This document shows, in pieces, positions 8,745 through 18,075 of a DNA stretch of 64,000 bases. The number at the start of each line of letters is the position of its first letter. Within the stretch, counting starts at the first letter, position 1. A model generated the notes under the pieces. It was not told where the DNA came from. It made no database searches and saw nothing but the letters and a program-made list of their open reading frames with translations. Position numbers and translations under genes: made by a program. The stretch comes from Deltaproteobacteria bacterium. GTDB taxonomy: Bacteria; Myxococcota_C; UBA6777. Location of the stretch: contig SBHC01000010.1 in the NCBI GenBank assembly GCA_006226375.1, positions 362,492-426,491 of the forward strand, read 5' to 3'.

Positions 8745-9776
8745 ATGAGTGAACAGCAGCCTGCGATGCCTTCGGGCACTTTGGAAGGGGCTGAGATATC
8801 ATCCAGTCAACTGCAGGATTTGTACGCATCGGGAAAGCTATCCGGAGCCGCCTACCGTCGCGCGATGGTGCTGGTGGAAGAGCGTCCCACCCCAGAGCAA
8901 TGGTATGACTTTGTCCTGCAGTTTTTCCTCTTTGCAGGAGCCGCATTGTTTCTGGCTGGCGTGGTGTTCTTCTTTGCTTACAACTGGTACGGACTGCACC
9001 GCTTCGCCAAGCTTGGCATCATAGAAGGCGGCATCCTAGGCACAGCCCTCCTTGCCTGGTACCTCGGCTTGGATCGTCTCAGCGGGCAGGTCTCTCTGCT
9101 TGTGAGCGCCATTCTGATTGGCCCTCTGCTCGCCGTATTCGGACAAATTTACCAGACCGGCGCTGACCCCTACGAGTTGTTTATGGGCTGGGCGCTGCTC
9201 GCCATAGGTTGGACCCTGGTCAGCCGCTTTTCGGTGCTTTGGATTGTATGGCTCCTCATTGTGAACTTTGCCATCACGTTGTTTTGCTTACAGGTCCTCA
9301 ACTGGCGCACCGGTCAGCTCTCCATCCAGATGGTCCTTGCGGCCTTTAACCTGGGCGCCCTCGTGGTGTGGGAGTTTTTTGCTCGGCGTGGCGTGGACTG
9401 GCTACAAACCTCCGGACAGTGGGCCCAACGCAGCCTCTTTACCGCGGCGCTGATTTTCTTGTCGTCGGGAGCCTGGATTGGCGTTGTGAGTCGGCGCGTG
9501 CCCTACTACGCCAGCAGCAAGATGTACGCGATTGCCGTTGTACTGTACCTGCTCTTTGTAGCCGCAGCGTTTGCCTATTTCCGCTACATCCGCATAGATC
9601 TGTACCCACTCTCGGCGCTCATTCTCAGTATCATCGTCATCGATACATCGTACTTGGGTCGTGTCTTAAAGTTTGAAACTGCGGTGCTGTTTTTGTTGAG
9701 TGCGTTGGTTATCGCACAGGCAGCAGCAGGGGTGTATTGGTTGCGAAGCCTCGACGCTCCACCCGAAGCCCTTTGA
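8745..9776 (+). CDS. DUF2157 membrane protein
   Basis: About 343 residues from the ATG at 8745, selected because AGGAG lies at normal spacing; an in-frame GTG at 8724 is less likely. The N-terminal 60 residues are soluble and include LYASGKLSGAAYRRAM, the helical head typical of DUF2157 proteins, followed by about nine hydrophobic segments (from FFLFAGAALFLAGVVFFFAY onward). The family sits in the inner membrane and its biochemical role is unknown. The next two genes are a DUF4401 protein and a GDYXXLXY protein, the standard trio for this family, so the three products probably work as one membrane complex. Confidence 0.85.
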   Translation: MSEQQPAMPSGTLEGAEISSSQLQDLYASGKLSGAAYRRAMVLVEERPTPEQWYDFVLQFFLFAGAALFLAGVVFFFAYNWYGLHRFAKLGIIEGGILGTALLAWYLGLDRLSGQVSLLVSAILIGPLLAVFGQIYQTGADPYELFMGWALLAIGWTLVSRFSVLWIVWLLIVNFAITLFCLQVLNWRTGQLSIQMVLAAFNLGALVVWEFFARRGVDWLQTSGQWAQRSLFTAALIFLSSGAWIGVVSRRVPYYASSKMYAIAVVLYLLFVAAAFAYFRYIRIDLYPLSALILSIIVIDTSYLGRVLKFETAVLFLLSALVIAQAAAGVYWLRSLDAPPEAL

Positions 9777-9855
9777 GATGGGCCGCTGCATACCACCAAC
9801 ATTTCGACAGAACGGGCGTGTCAAGCCACCCCGGTTTCCGATAGGATAAACTACC

Positions 9856-11016
9856 ATGACATCGTTTTCTCTCTCTCGCCTCGTCAACCAACTCTCTCAG
9901 GAGAACTTGCTGACTGAGCAAGAAACTGAGGCGCTTCGAGCCCGTGGATTGGAGTTGGCCCCAGAAGAGCAGCAAGCTTTGGCAGACCAACCCGCTCCCA
10001 AAACGTCTGTGCAAGACACATCTCCTTGGTACATCAACGTGTTGATTGGTTTCAGCGCCTGGTTGTCCTCGGTGTTTATGATCGCATTCCTTCTCGCCGT
10101 TCGCTTGCTTAGCTTTCGAGAGAAGTTCACCTTCTTCGTCGCAGGTATCGCGTTCTTGGGCATTGGTGTAGCCATCTACCAGGTCCAACGAGGACGCCCC
10201 AGCGTGTTCCTCAACCAAATGGCTCTTGCGCTGACGATGACCGGTCGAATCCTCAGCGTTATCGGCGCAGCACTGGTCGCCAAAGATCCAACCCAGACCG
10301 CATTGTATGTTGTGGTCATGGAAGTCATCTTAATCGTGTTGTACGCCGAAAAACTGCAACGTTTTCTGTCTACATTTCTGATTCACGGCGCCATACTGTT
10401 TATCCTCTCCCACAACAACTTGGTGCCGTTGGTCTATAGCTACATCGCGCTCCTCAGCCTCCTGCTGTATGGACTTTGGGTGTATGAATTTCGTCTCCCA
10501 ACGTCGCAGCTGCAAGAGTTGCTTGGACCCATCGGCTATGGCACCGCAGTCGCGTTACTGACTGTAATGGCCTTCTCCACAACGCCCGCAACACGGGCCT
10601 TTTTGAGGGTCGAGCTGTGGTGGCCGATTACTGCGGTTATGGCGGTCGCTTGGTTGCTCTCCTGCCTCAGCATCGCGCACCAATACCGGGTGGGCTTAAC
10701 CAGCCCCTTGGGCTTGTTTACCATGCTCACCCTCGCAGTGTTCTGCGCTTCGGCTTATCAGGCTCCAGGCATCACCGCTGCTTGCTTTGTCCTAACCCTC
10801 GCGTATCACCGTGACGAACGTTTGATGGCAGGCATTGCCATCCTGGGTATGGTGGGCTTTGTTGTCATTTACTACTACGGGCTACGTATCACGTTGCTCC
10901 AAAAGTCGATGGCGATGTTGATCCCAGGCCTGGTTTTGTTGCTAGCACGCGGCGCGTTGCTCGGGCTCTCTCGCTCCCATGCCACTTCCACAGCGTCCGC
11001 TGCACACGCTAGCTGA
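9856..11016 (+). CDS. DUF4401 membrane protein
   Basis: 386 residues. A soluble head (about residues 1-55, LLTEQETEALRARGLEL) is followed by ten or so hydrophobic segments. The head resembles that of the upstream DUF2157 protein, and the pairing plus the downstream GDYXXLXY gene identify it as the DUF4401 member of the cassette. Only 79 bases separate it from the upstream stop and 14 bases from the next start, so the three are likely one transcript from the sigma-54-like promoter at 8685. Biochemical function is unknown. Confidence 0.82.
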   Translation: MTSFSLSRLVNQLSQENLLTEQETEALRARGLELAPEEQQALADQPAPKTSVQDTSPWYINVLIGFSAWLSSVFMIAFLLAVRLLSFREKFTFFVAGIAFLGIGVAIYQVQRGRPSVFLNQMALALTMTGRILSVIGAALVAKDPTQTALYVVVMEVILIVLYAEKLQRFLSTFLIHGAILFILSHNNLVPLVYSYIALLSLLLYGLWVYEFRLPTSQLQELLGPIGYGTAVALLTVMAFSTTPATRAFLRVELWWPITAVMAVAWLLSCLSIAHQYRVGLTSPLGLFTMLTLAVFCASAYQAPGITAACFVLTLAYHRDERLMAGIAILGMVGFVVIYYYGLRITLLQKSMAMLIPGLVLLLARGALLGLSRSHATSTASAAHAS

Positions 11017-11030
11017 GAAAGGATCGTTTC

Positions 11031-11618
11031 ATGCGTTCAACTTTGTTTTGGATCGCAACAGCCGTTGTGATGGTCGTACCTAACTTTCTCATTTTGCAGA
11101 AGGAAACATTGCGAAGTAGCTCCAACACCGTTTTCCTTGAGCTAGCCCCCGTGGATCCACGCTCCCTGATGCAAGGGGACTATATGATTCTATCCACAAC
11201 CCTGGCGCGCCGGCTTCAACGTATGAAGAAGCGCCCCGCAAGAGAGGGACACTTGGTGATCCGACTCTCGCAGAAGAAAGTCGCACACTTCGTTCGCGTT
11301 CACTCTCCCAACAAGCCCTTGCAGGCAGGTGAACGATTGATCGTCTACAAGTTCCGGAAAAACCGGTTCCAGGTAGGTGCAGACGCGTTCTTCTTCCAAG
11401 AAGGCCATGGCAAATATTACTCCCGCGCTCAATACGGAGAGTACCGCCTGGACGCCTCAGGGAAGACCCTCTTGATTGGTTTGTGTGACAGCAAGCTTCG
11501 CAGGCTCAAGCCGCCCAAGAACGCGCCCAAACCTCGAACCACACGCCAACCCACCAACCTACAACGGCCTCCCAAACCCGCCGCCATCAAAAAGGCTCCC
11601 ACGCAGCCAAGCCGCTAG
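11031..11618 (+). CDS. GDYXXLXY-domain membrane-anchored protein
   Basis: 195 residues with one N-terminal hydrophobic anchor (TLFWIATAVVMVVPNFLIL) and a periplasmic domain that contains the name-giving motif as GDYMILSTTLA after the conserved VDPRSLMQ. The C-terminal 35 residues are a Lys/Pro/Arg/Thr-rich tail (KPRTTRQPTN, IKKAPTQPSR) not usual for the family and possibly a cell-wall-contacting extension. Third gene of the DUF2157-DUF4401 cassette, starting 14 bases after the previous stop behind GAAAGGA. Function unknown. Confidence 0.85.
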   Translation: MRSTLFWIATAVVMVVPNFLILQKETLRSSSNTVFLELAPVDPRSLMQGDYMILSTTLARRLQRMKKRPAREGHLVIRLSQKKVAHFVRVHSPNKPLQAGERLIVYKFRKNRFQVGADAFFFQEGHGKYYSRAQYGEYRLDASGKTLLIGLCDSKLRRLKPPKNAPKPRTTRQPTNLQRPPKPAAIKKAPTQPSR

Positions 11619-11656
11619 AGCACCGACAAGGTGGTTGCCGACATCCCTCACCGCTG

Positions 11657-11665
11657 TGCTATACT
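11657..11665 (+). promoter_or_regulatory. Putative extended -10 promoter of the S9 peptidase gene
   Basis: TGCTATACT is an extended -10 element (TGN followed by TATACT, five of six bases). A weak -35 (TTGCCG) lies 19 bases upstream. Transcription would start near 11672, about 114 bases before the ATG at 11786. Confidence 0.4.
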
Positions 11666-11785
11666 CCGCGCCTTGTTGGGAATTCTTCCAAAGCAACATG
11701 CTGTTTCAGACCAACAAGCTGGGATGTAGCATTCCCACTTGTCACTCACCGACCCTGCTCGAATCGAAAGAACAAGGAAAGAACG

Positions 11786-13657
11786 ATGGCGGATAAGCAA
11801 AAGAGCCCGTACGGACTCTGGCCCAGCGCGCTCACCCCACGAATCATGTCGCAGAGTGTGCGTTTGCGAGAAGCACAGTGGGACACGGACGGCGAAACCT
11901 TGGTGTGGATGGAGAGCCGTTCGGCTCGTGGTGTTCTTGTTGCATCCCGTCGAGGCGAAGCCCCCCGCGACCTCACCGAGCAGCATTCCGTTGCAGCAGG
12001 TGTTGGATACGGTGGAGGCGACTTCACAGTAGGCCACGGTTGGGTCGTGTTTGTAGAGAAAAGCGGCCGCTTGTTCCGACAGTCGCTGGATGGAGGACAG
12101 CCACACCCCATCACACCAGAGTTTGGGAAAGCAGCCTCTCCCGTGATCGACCCCTCGGGGAAGAAGGTGATGTTCATCCACAGCTACGAAGGCCAGGACG
12201 CTCTCGCCGTCGTAGATATCGAGGGCAAGAACTGGCCACAAAAGTGGGCCAGCGGATGCGACTTTTACATGCAGCCCGCCTGGCATCCAACCAGTCAATT
12301 TGTCGCCTGGGTTGAGTGGGATCACCCCAACATGCCCTGGGACGGCACACGCCTGCAGCTTGCCCAACTCTCGGAAGAAGGGAACACCGTAACAAACACC
12401 CGCCATGTCGCCGGTGATAGCAGCACCCGCATCTTCCAACCTGAGTTCTCGCCTGACGGAAAGACTCTTAGTTACATCACAACCCACAACGACCTCGACG
12501 CCCTTGTCCTCGTCGATATGGTCAGCGCAGAGTCTCGTATCCTTGTGGAAGGTGAAGTCATTGGAGCACCCGCCTGGGTCCAAGGAATGCGCACCTACGG
12601 CTGGACCGGAGACAGCCAAACCATCTTCTACCGACGCAACGACCAGGGTTTTGCCCAACTTTGCAGCGTCAACGTGGAAACAGGAGAAGTCGCCACCCAT
12701 GAATGGGACAACGCGGAATGGATTGACCAAGTCTCCATTCACCCCAACGAACCCAAAGTAGTGGCTGTGACTTCGTCGTCGAAGGTGCCCACACGCATCA
12801 CAGGTTGGAGCAAGGAGAACGTCGTTGTTCATCGCCGCAGCAGCGGAGAAAACATCCCGCCCGATGACTTCGCCCAACCCCAGCCTCTCTCCTGGAAAGC
12901 CAACGATGGCACCGAAGTGTACGGGCTGTTCTATCCACCCACGCACAGCCAGTTTGAAGGGGAAGGTCTGCCTCCTGCGATCGTCGCCATTCACGGCGGC
13001 CCCACAGTGCAGCGTGTGGCAAGCTACAACTCGGACGCCGCGTTCTTCACCAGCCGGGGCTTCGCCTACATGGAGGTGAACTACAGAGGCTCTTCTGGCT
13101 ACGGCAAAGCTTACCTTGACGCCCTCAAAGGGCAATGGGGAGTCCTCGACGTGGAAGACGCTGTCGGAGCCGCCAAAACCCTGGCCGACCAAAGACTGGC
13201 AGATCCCAAGCGTCTTGTTATCAAAGGAGGCAGCGCTGGGGGATACACCGTATTGGGTGCATTGGTCCAGTATCCTGGGGTGTTTCGTGCCGGAGTCAGC
13301 CTGTTTGGAATCAGCAACCTGTTTACATTGGTGGCCGACACCCATAAATTTGAATCACGTTATGTGGACTCGCTGATCGGACCCCTTCCCGACGCTGCAG
13401 ATCTCTACCGCGAACGCTCTCCGTACTTCCACGCCGAAAAGATCCAGGACCCTGTCGCCATTTTCCAGGGAGCCGACGACAAGGTAGTGCCTCCCAACCA
13501 GGCCGAAGCCATCGTCTCTGCTCTCCGCTCGCGTGGTGTCCCTCACCTCTACACTCTGTACGAAGGGGAAGGTCACGGATGGCGCAAACAAGAAACGATT
13601 GATGCGTATTACACGGAACTCATGGTCTTTCTCAAAGAGCATGTTCTCTTTGCTTAG
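11786..13657 (+). CDS. S9-family serine peptidase (acylaminoacyl-peptidase / dipeptidyl-peptidase type)
   Basis: 623 residues. The first two thirds carry beta-propeller-like repeats of the WD40/PD40 kind (FQPEFSPDGKTLSYITTHND, FYRRNDQGFAQL), and the C-terminal third is an alpha/beta hydrolase with the catalytic triad Ser483 (GGSAGGY), Asp565 (GADDKVVPP) and His597 (GEGHGW). Such enzymes cleave short peptides that can pass the propeller. No signal peptide is seen, so it is likely cytoplasmic. The start ATG follows AGGAAAG. The next gene begins inside this one (17-base overlap in another frame), suggesting coupled translation with a large lipoprotein. Confidence 0.92.
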   Translation: MADKQKSPYGLWPSALTPRIMSQSVRLREAQWDTDGETLVWMESRSARGVLVASRRGEAPRDLTEQHSVAAGVGYGGGDFTVGHGWVVFVEKSGRLFRQSLDGGQPHPITPEFGKAASPVIDPSGKKVMFIHSYEGQDALAVVDIEGKNWPQKWASGCDFYMQPAWHPTSQFVAWVEWDHPNMPWDGTRLQLAQLSEEGNTVTNTRHVAGDSSTRIFQPEFSPDGKTLSYITTHNDLDALVLVDMVSAESRILVEGEVIGAPAWVQGMRTYGWTGDSQTIFYRRNDQGFAQLCSVNVETGEVATHEWDNAEWIDQVSIHPNEPKVVAVTSSSKVPTRITGWSKENVVVHRRSSGENIPPDDFAQPQPLSWKANDGTEVYGLFYPPTHSQFEGEGLPPAIVAIHGGPTVQRVASYNSDAAFFTSRGFAYMEVNYRGSSGYGKAYLDALKGQWGVLDVEDAVGAAKTLADQRLADPKRLVIKGGSAGGYTVLGALVQYPGVFRAGVSLFGISNLFTLVADTHKFESRYVDSLIGPLPDAADLYRERSPYFHAEKIQDPVAIFQGADDKVVPPNQAEAIVSALRSRGVPHLYTLYEGEGHGWRKQETIDAYYTELMVFLKEHVLFA

Positions 13658-16600
13658 AGAGTTGGGACTCCCCAAGTCCCCACGTAGGCTTGCCTGGAAA
13701 ACCACCCTTGTGGTTCGGGTAAGCCTCTGCCTGGCGCTACTTCTCAGTGCAGGGTGTTTCTCTGACTTCGTCACCTCCGTACACGCCGAATGGAAGGTTC
13801 GTCCCAAGCGTTGGAAGCTCATCGCTCGTCGCCTGGAGACCTCTTTTCTCCAACGTCCCCAACAAGGCTACACGCTCAAGCGCTTGCTGCTGCATTACAA
13901 AAGACGCGGTGGATACAAGGCGATCTTGCAGCGACTCTCTAACCCCAAGACCACGCCAGCCCGAACCACACCTCACAAACGCAAACTTGCGCTGGCGCTC
14001 ATTGCCCTGGAGGCTCGCGACACAAAGCGGGCTTTCTCCTGGCTCAAAGCGACACAACCGCTCAGACTTCGCTCCCTTCTCTCACCCGATGCAACAGGCT
14101 CTCTCTCCACAAACCAACGAGCCACCCTGGCTTGGCTGCGCTACTGGGCGAAGGCGAACTTTGTAGCCCAACGCTGGCGCTACGCTCGCCGCGCTTATCA
14201 GCTCTTGTTAACACCAAAGCTACCCCGCCAACGACAGATCCATTTGCGTCAAAAGCTCCTCATCCTTGACGAGAAAGAAGGTCGCTGGAATCAGGTGCAG
14301 CTTCACTACAAGGCGCTGAGCAAGCTACAACCCAAAGAGCCGTCGCACCGTCGCTCTCGGGCTCGTGTTCTTTTGCGGCTGGGAAAAGCCAGCGCCGCGC
14401 TCCAAGAGTTGCAGCAAGCTCTCCCTCAAGTCACACGAAGCCAGCGCCCACCCGTATTGTTGCAAATGGCCCGGGTACAGCTCTCGTTGCAACGTTACAA
14501 CGACGGCATCGCCACCCTCCAAACCTTGCGCAAGCGACTCACTCCAACCCACTGGATGCATCGTTCGAGCGCCGCCTTGGAGATCCAGATTCATCGCAAA
14601 CGCAAATCTCTACCCGCCCTGCTCCAAGACTTTCAGAAACGCTCGAAGAAACAACCTGCTTTGTATTTGCCTTTGATACCGCCTCTTCAGCAGGAGTTGG
14701 GGCAAGACAAGAAGGCCATCCAAAGCTACCTTGTGTTGCTCAAGCGCGACCCCAAACACCCGCTGCTACGAAACTTAATCCCCCTTCTTCATGAGCGTCA
14801 GAAGTACACACTGGCCCAAACCTTGCTGCAGGAGCGGCTGAAACAAGAGCCAGACGACTCTCGTTGGGCGTTGGCTCTTATCCAAACGTATCATTTGGCG
14901 CAAAAGCTCAAGCAGAGAGACAGCGCCATCCAGACCTATCGCAAGCAATACATGCAACAGCGTGTGTTCCTCTACAAGCTGCTAGAGAAGATGGAAGCTT
15001 GGAAGCTACCTCGCGCAGCCCAACTGGAGACCTTTCAGGCGTTGTGTTCTCTCCCCCCTCAGAGCGTCAACTGCTACGAGCGATGGGGAGAGTTGCTCTG
15101 GAAGGATGGCCAAAAAGACAAAGCGTTTGTCACCTGGGAACAAATCAAAAAGGTACGTCCGTATCACCCAAGTCATAGCTATACGTTGGCCAAAGTCTTT
15201 CAGAAGCACGGCTACACGTTTCAAAGCCAGCGACTGCTAGAGACCCTCTACCGAAAGAACCCATCGTACCTTCCGGCGCAATGGATGCTTGCCGACCTTT
15301 ACATCCGACGACGCAAACCAAGCAAAGCCATCCCCATGTTGCAGCATGTACTCAACCACACCAAAGGCGTGCAAAAGCGACGGCAAGTGCGGGATGATTT
15401 GCTGCGCGCAATGCTCCAACTTCACGACAGCAAGGTGCTCCGAACGGTCCTCCGCCGCGACTATCTGCTGGCCCCCATGAAACGCGAACCACGCAAGCTT
15501 TTGTTGCGCTATCATTTGCGTCACGCCCACCGTTACCGAAGCTACAAGAAGAGTAAGCGTAAGCTCCAATACTACCGTTGGTTCAGTAACAGCCGGCCGC
15601 ATTATGCGGTGTCGTACACCAGCGCATTTGCCAAGTCGTCGGTGCCCAAGTTTGCTCGCAATGCGCTACAAGAAGGACTGCGCATCTACAAGAACGACCC
15701 CGAATTGCACCGCATCGCCAGCAAAGTGTACAAAGACAAGCCCCAAGCCCTGCACCACCTTCGCCAATTGATGCTCCTGGATGTTTCACAGATCACACGA
15801 AACATCAGCGTCTATCGTCAGCAAGCTCACAAGCTAGGACAGTCACGTGCGATGCTCCCATTGCTGCAGCGATTAAGTCGAAGATACCCGAATCGAGCGC
15901 ACATTTGGGGAGAGTTGGGCCAGGAATCGCTGCGTCACAACAAGGTCCAACAAGCTCAACAAGCTTACAGTCGGGCGTTGCGTCTGGACCACAAGAGCTT
16001 TGCCTATACCTGCGGGCTGGCCCAAACATTCGCTGAGAAAAAGAAATGGTCCAAGGCGTTCCAAAAGTTGAGCGAAAGCCACCGAACCATGTCGTTTCTT
16101 CAGAAGTCTTTGCAGCTGCGTCGCCTGGTACATTATGGATTGCAACAGGGCATGACATCAGCTCGGTTGTTCCGGAAGCTACGCAAGAAAGTGCAACGTC
16201 CCACGCAAGCCGAAGCCGACCTTCAACTTGCGTTTGCCCTGCATCGTCACACGCTTCCCACAGACCCCTCATCGGAGCAGGCATTTCTTCGCTTTGTGTT
16301 AACCCAAACGTATCCGTCGTGGCGCTCCAAGTTAAAAGCGGAAGCACCGGAGAAACAGAGGTTTCAGGCGCTCTTGCTGCTGTACGCGCACAAGACCCAA
16401 CAATTCCTGGACCGTGTCCCCCAGCTTTTGCAGGACAAACATCCACCCATTCGACGCATGGCTGCTCTTGCCATCGCCCGCCACAACCAACGAGAACGTT
16501 TCTCCCTGTTGGATCGATTGGAGCGCACCGACGCCGACGAAACAGTCCGTCAGATCGCTCGCTTCACCAGCGCGGCGTTGCTGGGTCAGTTTCGTTCCAA

Positions 16601-16994
16601 TGAACTCAACAGCGTCATCGACAACGACCTTTGGCAAACGTTCCTGTTGCCTTATCTACAGTCTAGCTCGTTTCCTCAGGAAGAGATCCTGATGCACATG
16701 TCGAGACGATACCAGATGGCTCCGATGTTTCTGCGTCGCCATATATTCGCAACCATCGGCCAAATGTCCACAGCAGTGTTGGAAGGGTTGAACACCCTCC
16801 TCACCCAAACCCAGCAACGTTGCTTTGCCTTCACCGCGTTCAACCATCTTCGCAGCAAACAAGCCCGCGCCGAACTACGCGACGCGGCCAACAACGTCGT
16901 CTTGCCTCGACAATTCTTCTACACGCACTGCAGCGTCCAAAACTTGAGAGCCCCCTCTTCCATTCTTCATGTGGACGCTTGCAGCCAACAATGA
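13641..16994 (+). CDS. Very long TPR-repeat lipoprotein with C-terminal HEAT-like segment
   Basis: About 1117 residues from the ATG at 13641. This start gives a lipoprotein signal with lipobox LLSAGC (Cys39), and it overlaps the end of the S9 peptidase gene; the frame is open further upstream but without a signal. The body is helical repeats of TPR character (for example FVTWEQIKKVRPYHPSHSYT and YRKNPSYLPAQWMLADLYIR), very rich in Arg, Lys, Leu and Gln. Near residues 915-985 HEAT-like pairs appear (HPPIRRMAALAIARHNQRE, DADETVRQIARFTSAALLG). It should be an envelope scaffold for protein contacts. Partner unknown; coupling to the peptidase gene suggests, but does not prove, a link. Confidence 0.8.
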   Translation: MFSLLRELGLPKSPRRLAWKTTLVVRVSLCLALLLSAGCFSDFVTSVHAEWKVRPKRWKLIARRLETSFLQRPQQGYTLKRLLLHYKRRGGYKAILQRLSNPKTTPARTTPHKRKLALALIALEARDTKRAFSWLKATQPLRLRSLLSPDATGSLSTNQRATLAWLRYWAKANFVAQRWRYARRAYQLLLTPKLPRQRQIHLRQKLLILDEKEGRWNQVQLHYKALSKLQPKEPSHRRSRARVLLRLGKASAALQELQQALPQVTRSQRPPVLLQMARVQLSLQRYNDGIATLQTLRKRLTPTHWMHRSSAALEIQIHRKRKSLPALLQDFQKRSKKQPALYLPLIPPLQQELGQDKKAIQSYLVLLKRDPKHPLLRNLIPLLHERQKYTLAQTLLQERLKQEPDDSRWALALIQTYHLAQKLKQRDSAIQTYRKQYMQQRVFLYKLLEKMEAWKLPRAAQLETFQALCSLPPQSVNCYERWGELLWKDGQKDKAFVTWEQIKKVRPYHPSHSYTLAKVFQKHGYTFQSQRLLETLYRKNPSYLPAQWMLADLYIRRRKPSKAIPMLQHVLNHTKGVQKRRQVRDDLLRAMLQLHDSKVLRTVLRRDYLLAPMKREPRKLLLRYHLRHAHRYRSYKKSKRKLQYYRWFSNSRPHYAVSYTSAFAKSSVPKFARNALQEGLRIYKNDPELHRIASKVYKDKPQALHHLRQLMLLDVSQITRNISVYRQQAHKLGQSRAMLPLLQRLSRRYPNRAHIWGELGQESLRHNKVQQAQQAYSRALRLDHKSFAYTCGLAQTFAEKKKWSKAFQKLSESHRTMSFLQKSLQLRRLVHYGLQQGMTSARLFRKLRKKVQRPTQAEADLQLAFALHRHTLPTDPSSEQAFLRFVLTQTYPSWRSKLKAEAPEKQRFQALLLLYAHKTQQFLDRVPQLLQDKHPPIRRMAALAIARHNQRERFSLLDRLERTDADETVRQIARFTSAALLGQFRSNELNSVIDNDLWQTFLLPYLQSSSFPQEEILMHMSRRYQMAPMFLRRHIFATIGQMSTAVLEGLNTLLTQTQQRCFAFTAFNHLRSKQARAELRDAANNVVLPRQFFYTHCSVQNLRAPSSILHVDACSQQ

Positions 16995-17001
16995 TGGCTG
17001 C
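16981..17001. terminator. Hairpin between convergent genes
   Basis: GCAGCCA (16981-16987) and TGGCTGC (16995-17001) form a perfect 7-base stem around a 7-base loop. The loop contains the TGA of the TPR gene, and the LysR stop follows at 17003-17005. The two genes converge with only eight bases between them, so this may act as a bidirectional terminator; there is no clear U tract on either side. Confidence 0.35.
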
Positions 17002-17002
17002 T

Positions 17003-17896
17003 TCACTCCTCACAAACGAGGTCCGAGTCCTTCCCTAGGAGTCGAGGACCTTCACCCGCCAAAGCCGGACGGTGCCGCTTGATCGCTTCAAACATTTCAT
17101 CCCGGAACAGACGAAGCCGTGGGTTGTCTTGCAAGTCAGGGTGAACCAGGATCCAAAGGTCGCCACCGTAGATGGGAGCACAGCGTCGCTCCAAGCAAGG
17201 ATCACCCATAAAACAGGGAAGCACCGAGAGACCCATTCCCTCCAAACAGAGAGCGCGCTGAAGATAAATGTTACTTGCAACACCCCACCGTGGAATGTCT
17301 TCTATCGGAAACATGGCGCCGTTTTGGTAGTCGGATTCGTTACCATCCCAACCCAGCCAAGTGTCAGCGTGTCCGTACAGAGCAGCGTAAAGAGGCGCAG
17401 CTTTGCGACCTGTTAGATCTTCTTCGGGCCATTGTCCGTTTGTCTTGATGCGAATCGCAACATCAGCTTCCAAACTACCCAGATTCACGAGTTCATAGGT
17501 CGCCTGGATACGAAGTTCAATGTTGGGATAGCGTTTGGCAAAAGCAGCCAAGTCAGGGGCAAGCAACTCACTGAGGATGATATCAGGTCCTGTCACATGA
17601 ATGATGCCTTCCAACTTGGGATCGGCGTTGTTGGCACAGCGACTCAACGCCTGGACCGAAGCTTCCACACGTTTTGCTCGTTCCAACAGGTTCTCGGCTT
17701 CGTGTGTAGGATGCAAACCATCGTGCCGTCGGTCGAACAGACGCAAGCCAAGCTGCTCCTCCAACGCCTCCAACCTCCGCCGAATCGTGGGATGACTCAC
17801 TCCCAAATTCTCGGCAGCTTTGCGCAAGCTGCTTTCACGCATCACCGCCAAAAAAACACGCAAATTGTCCCAGTTGAGAGAGTCAGGCTCTGTCAT
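17003..17896 (-). CDS. LysR-family transcriptional regulator
   Basis: About 297 residues from the ATG at 17896, chosen for its GAGGA ribosome site; a GTG at 17947 would add 17 residues. The N-terminal winged HTH is plain (WDNLRVFLAVMRESSLRKAA, LGVSHPTIRRRLEALEEQLG, LFDRR). The rest is a periplasmic-binding-like effector domain with IQATYELVNLGSLEADVAIR typical of the group. LysR proteins are homotetramers that bind T-N11-A boxes near the divergent promoter. It is transcribed away from the methyltransferase gene at 18076, 179 bases apart, so that gene is the first candidate target. Effector unknown. Confidence 0.93.
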   Translation of the reverse strand: MTEPDSLNWDNLRVFLAVMRESSLRKAAENLGVSHPTIRRRLEALEEQLGLRLFDRRHDGLHPTHEAENLLERAKRVEASVQALSRCANNADPKLEGIIHVTGPDIILSELLAPDLAAFAKRYPNIELRIQATYELVNLGSLEADVAIRIKTNGQWPEEDLTGRKAAPLYAALYGHADTWLGWDGNESDYQNGAMFPIEDIPRWGVASNIYLQRALCLEGMGLSVLPCFMGDPCLERRCAPIYGGDLWILVHPDLQDNPRLRLFRDEMFEAIKRHRPALAGEGPRLLGKDSDLVCEE

Positions 17897-18075
17897 GGAT
17901 TCATCCTCGCCAGGGGGGTGGTTCAAAATGGTACCACAGGTGATCAAGTCTGTCTCTTCTCATCCGAACAGTAGGTCACTATGTTGAAGGTGGCAATAGA
18001 CATCACAGCTGAATACAACCCTAACCCTACGCTTTCTTAAAGCGATTCTATGGGCTACTCTGAGGAGACAATACA

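Noticed and set aside
11648-13345. Long minus-strand open frame (about 565 codons)
   Set aside because: It lies antisense to the S9 peptidase, whose catalytic triad and start signal are clear; the antisense frame has no recognisable domain.
13533-13640. Upstream extension of the TPR lipoprotein
   Set aside because: The extension lies wholly inside the S9 peptidase gene and would bury the lipoprotein signal about 36 residues into the protein.
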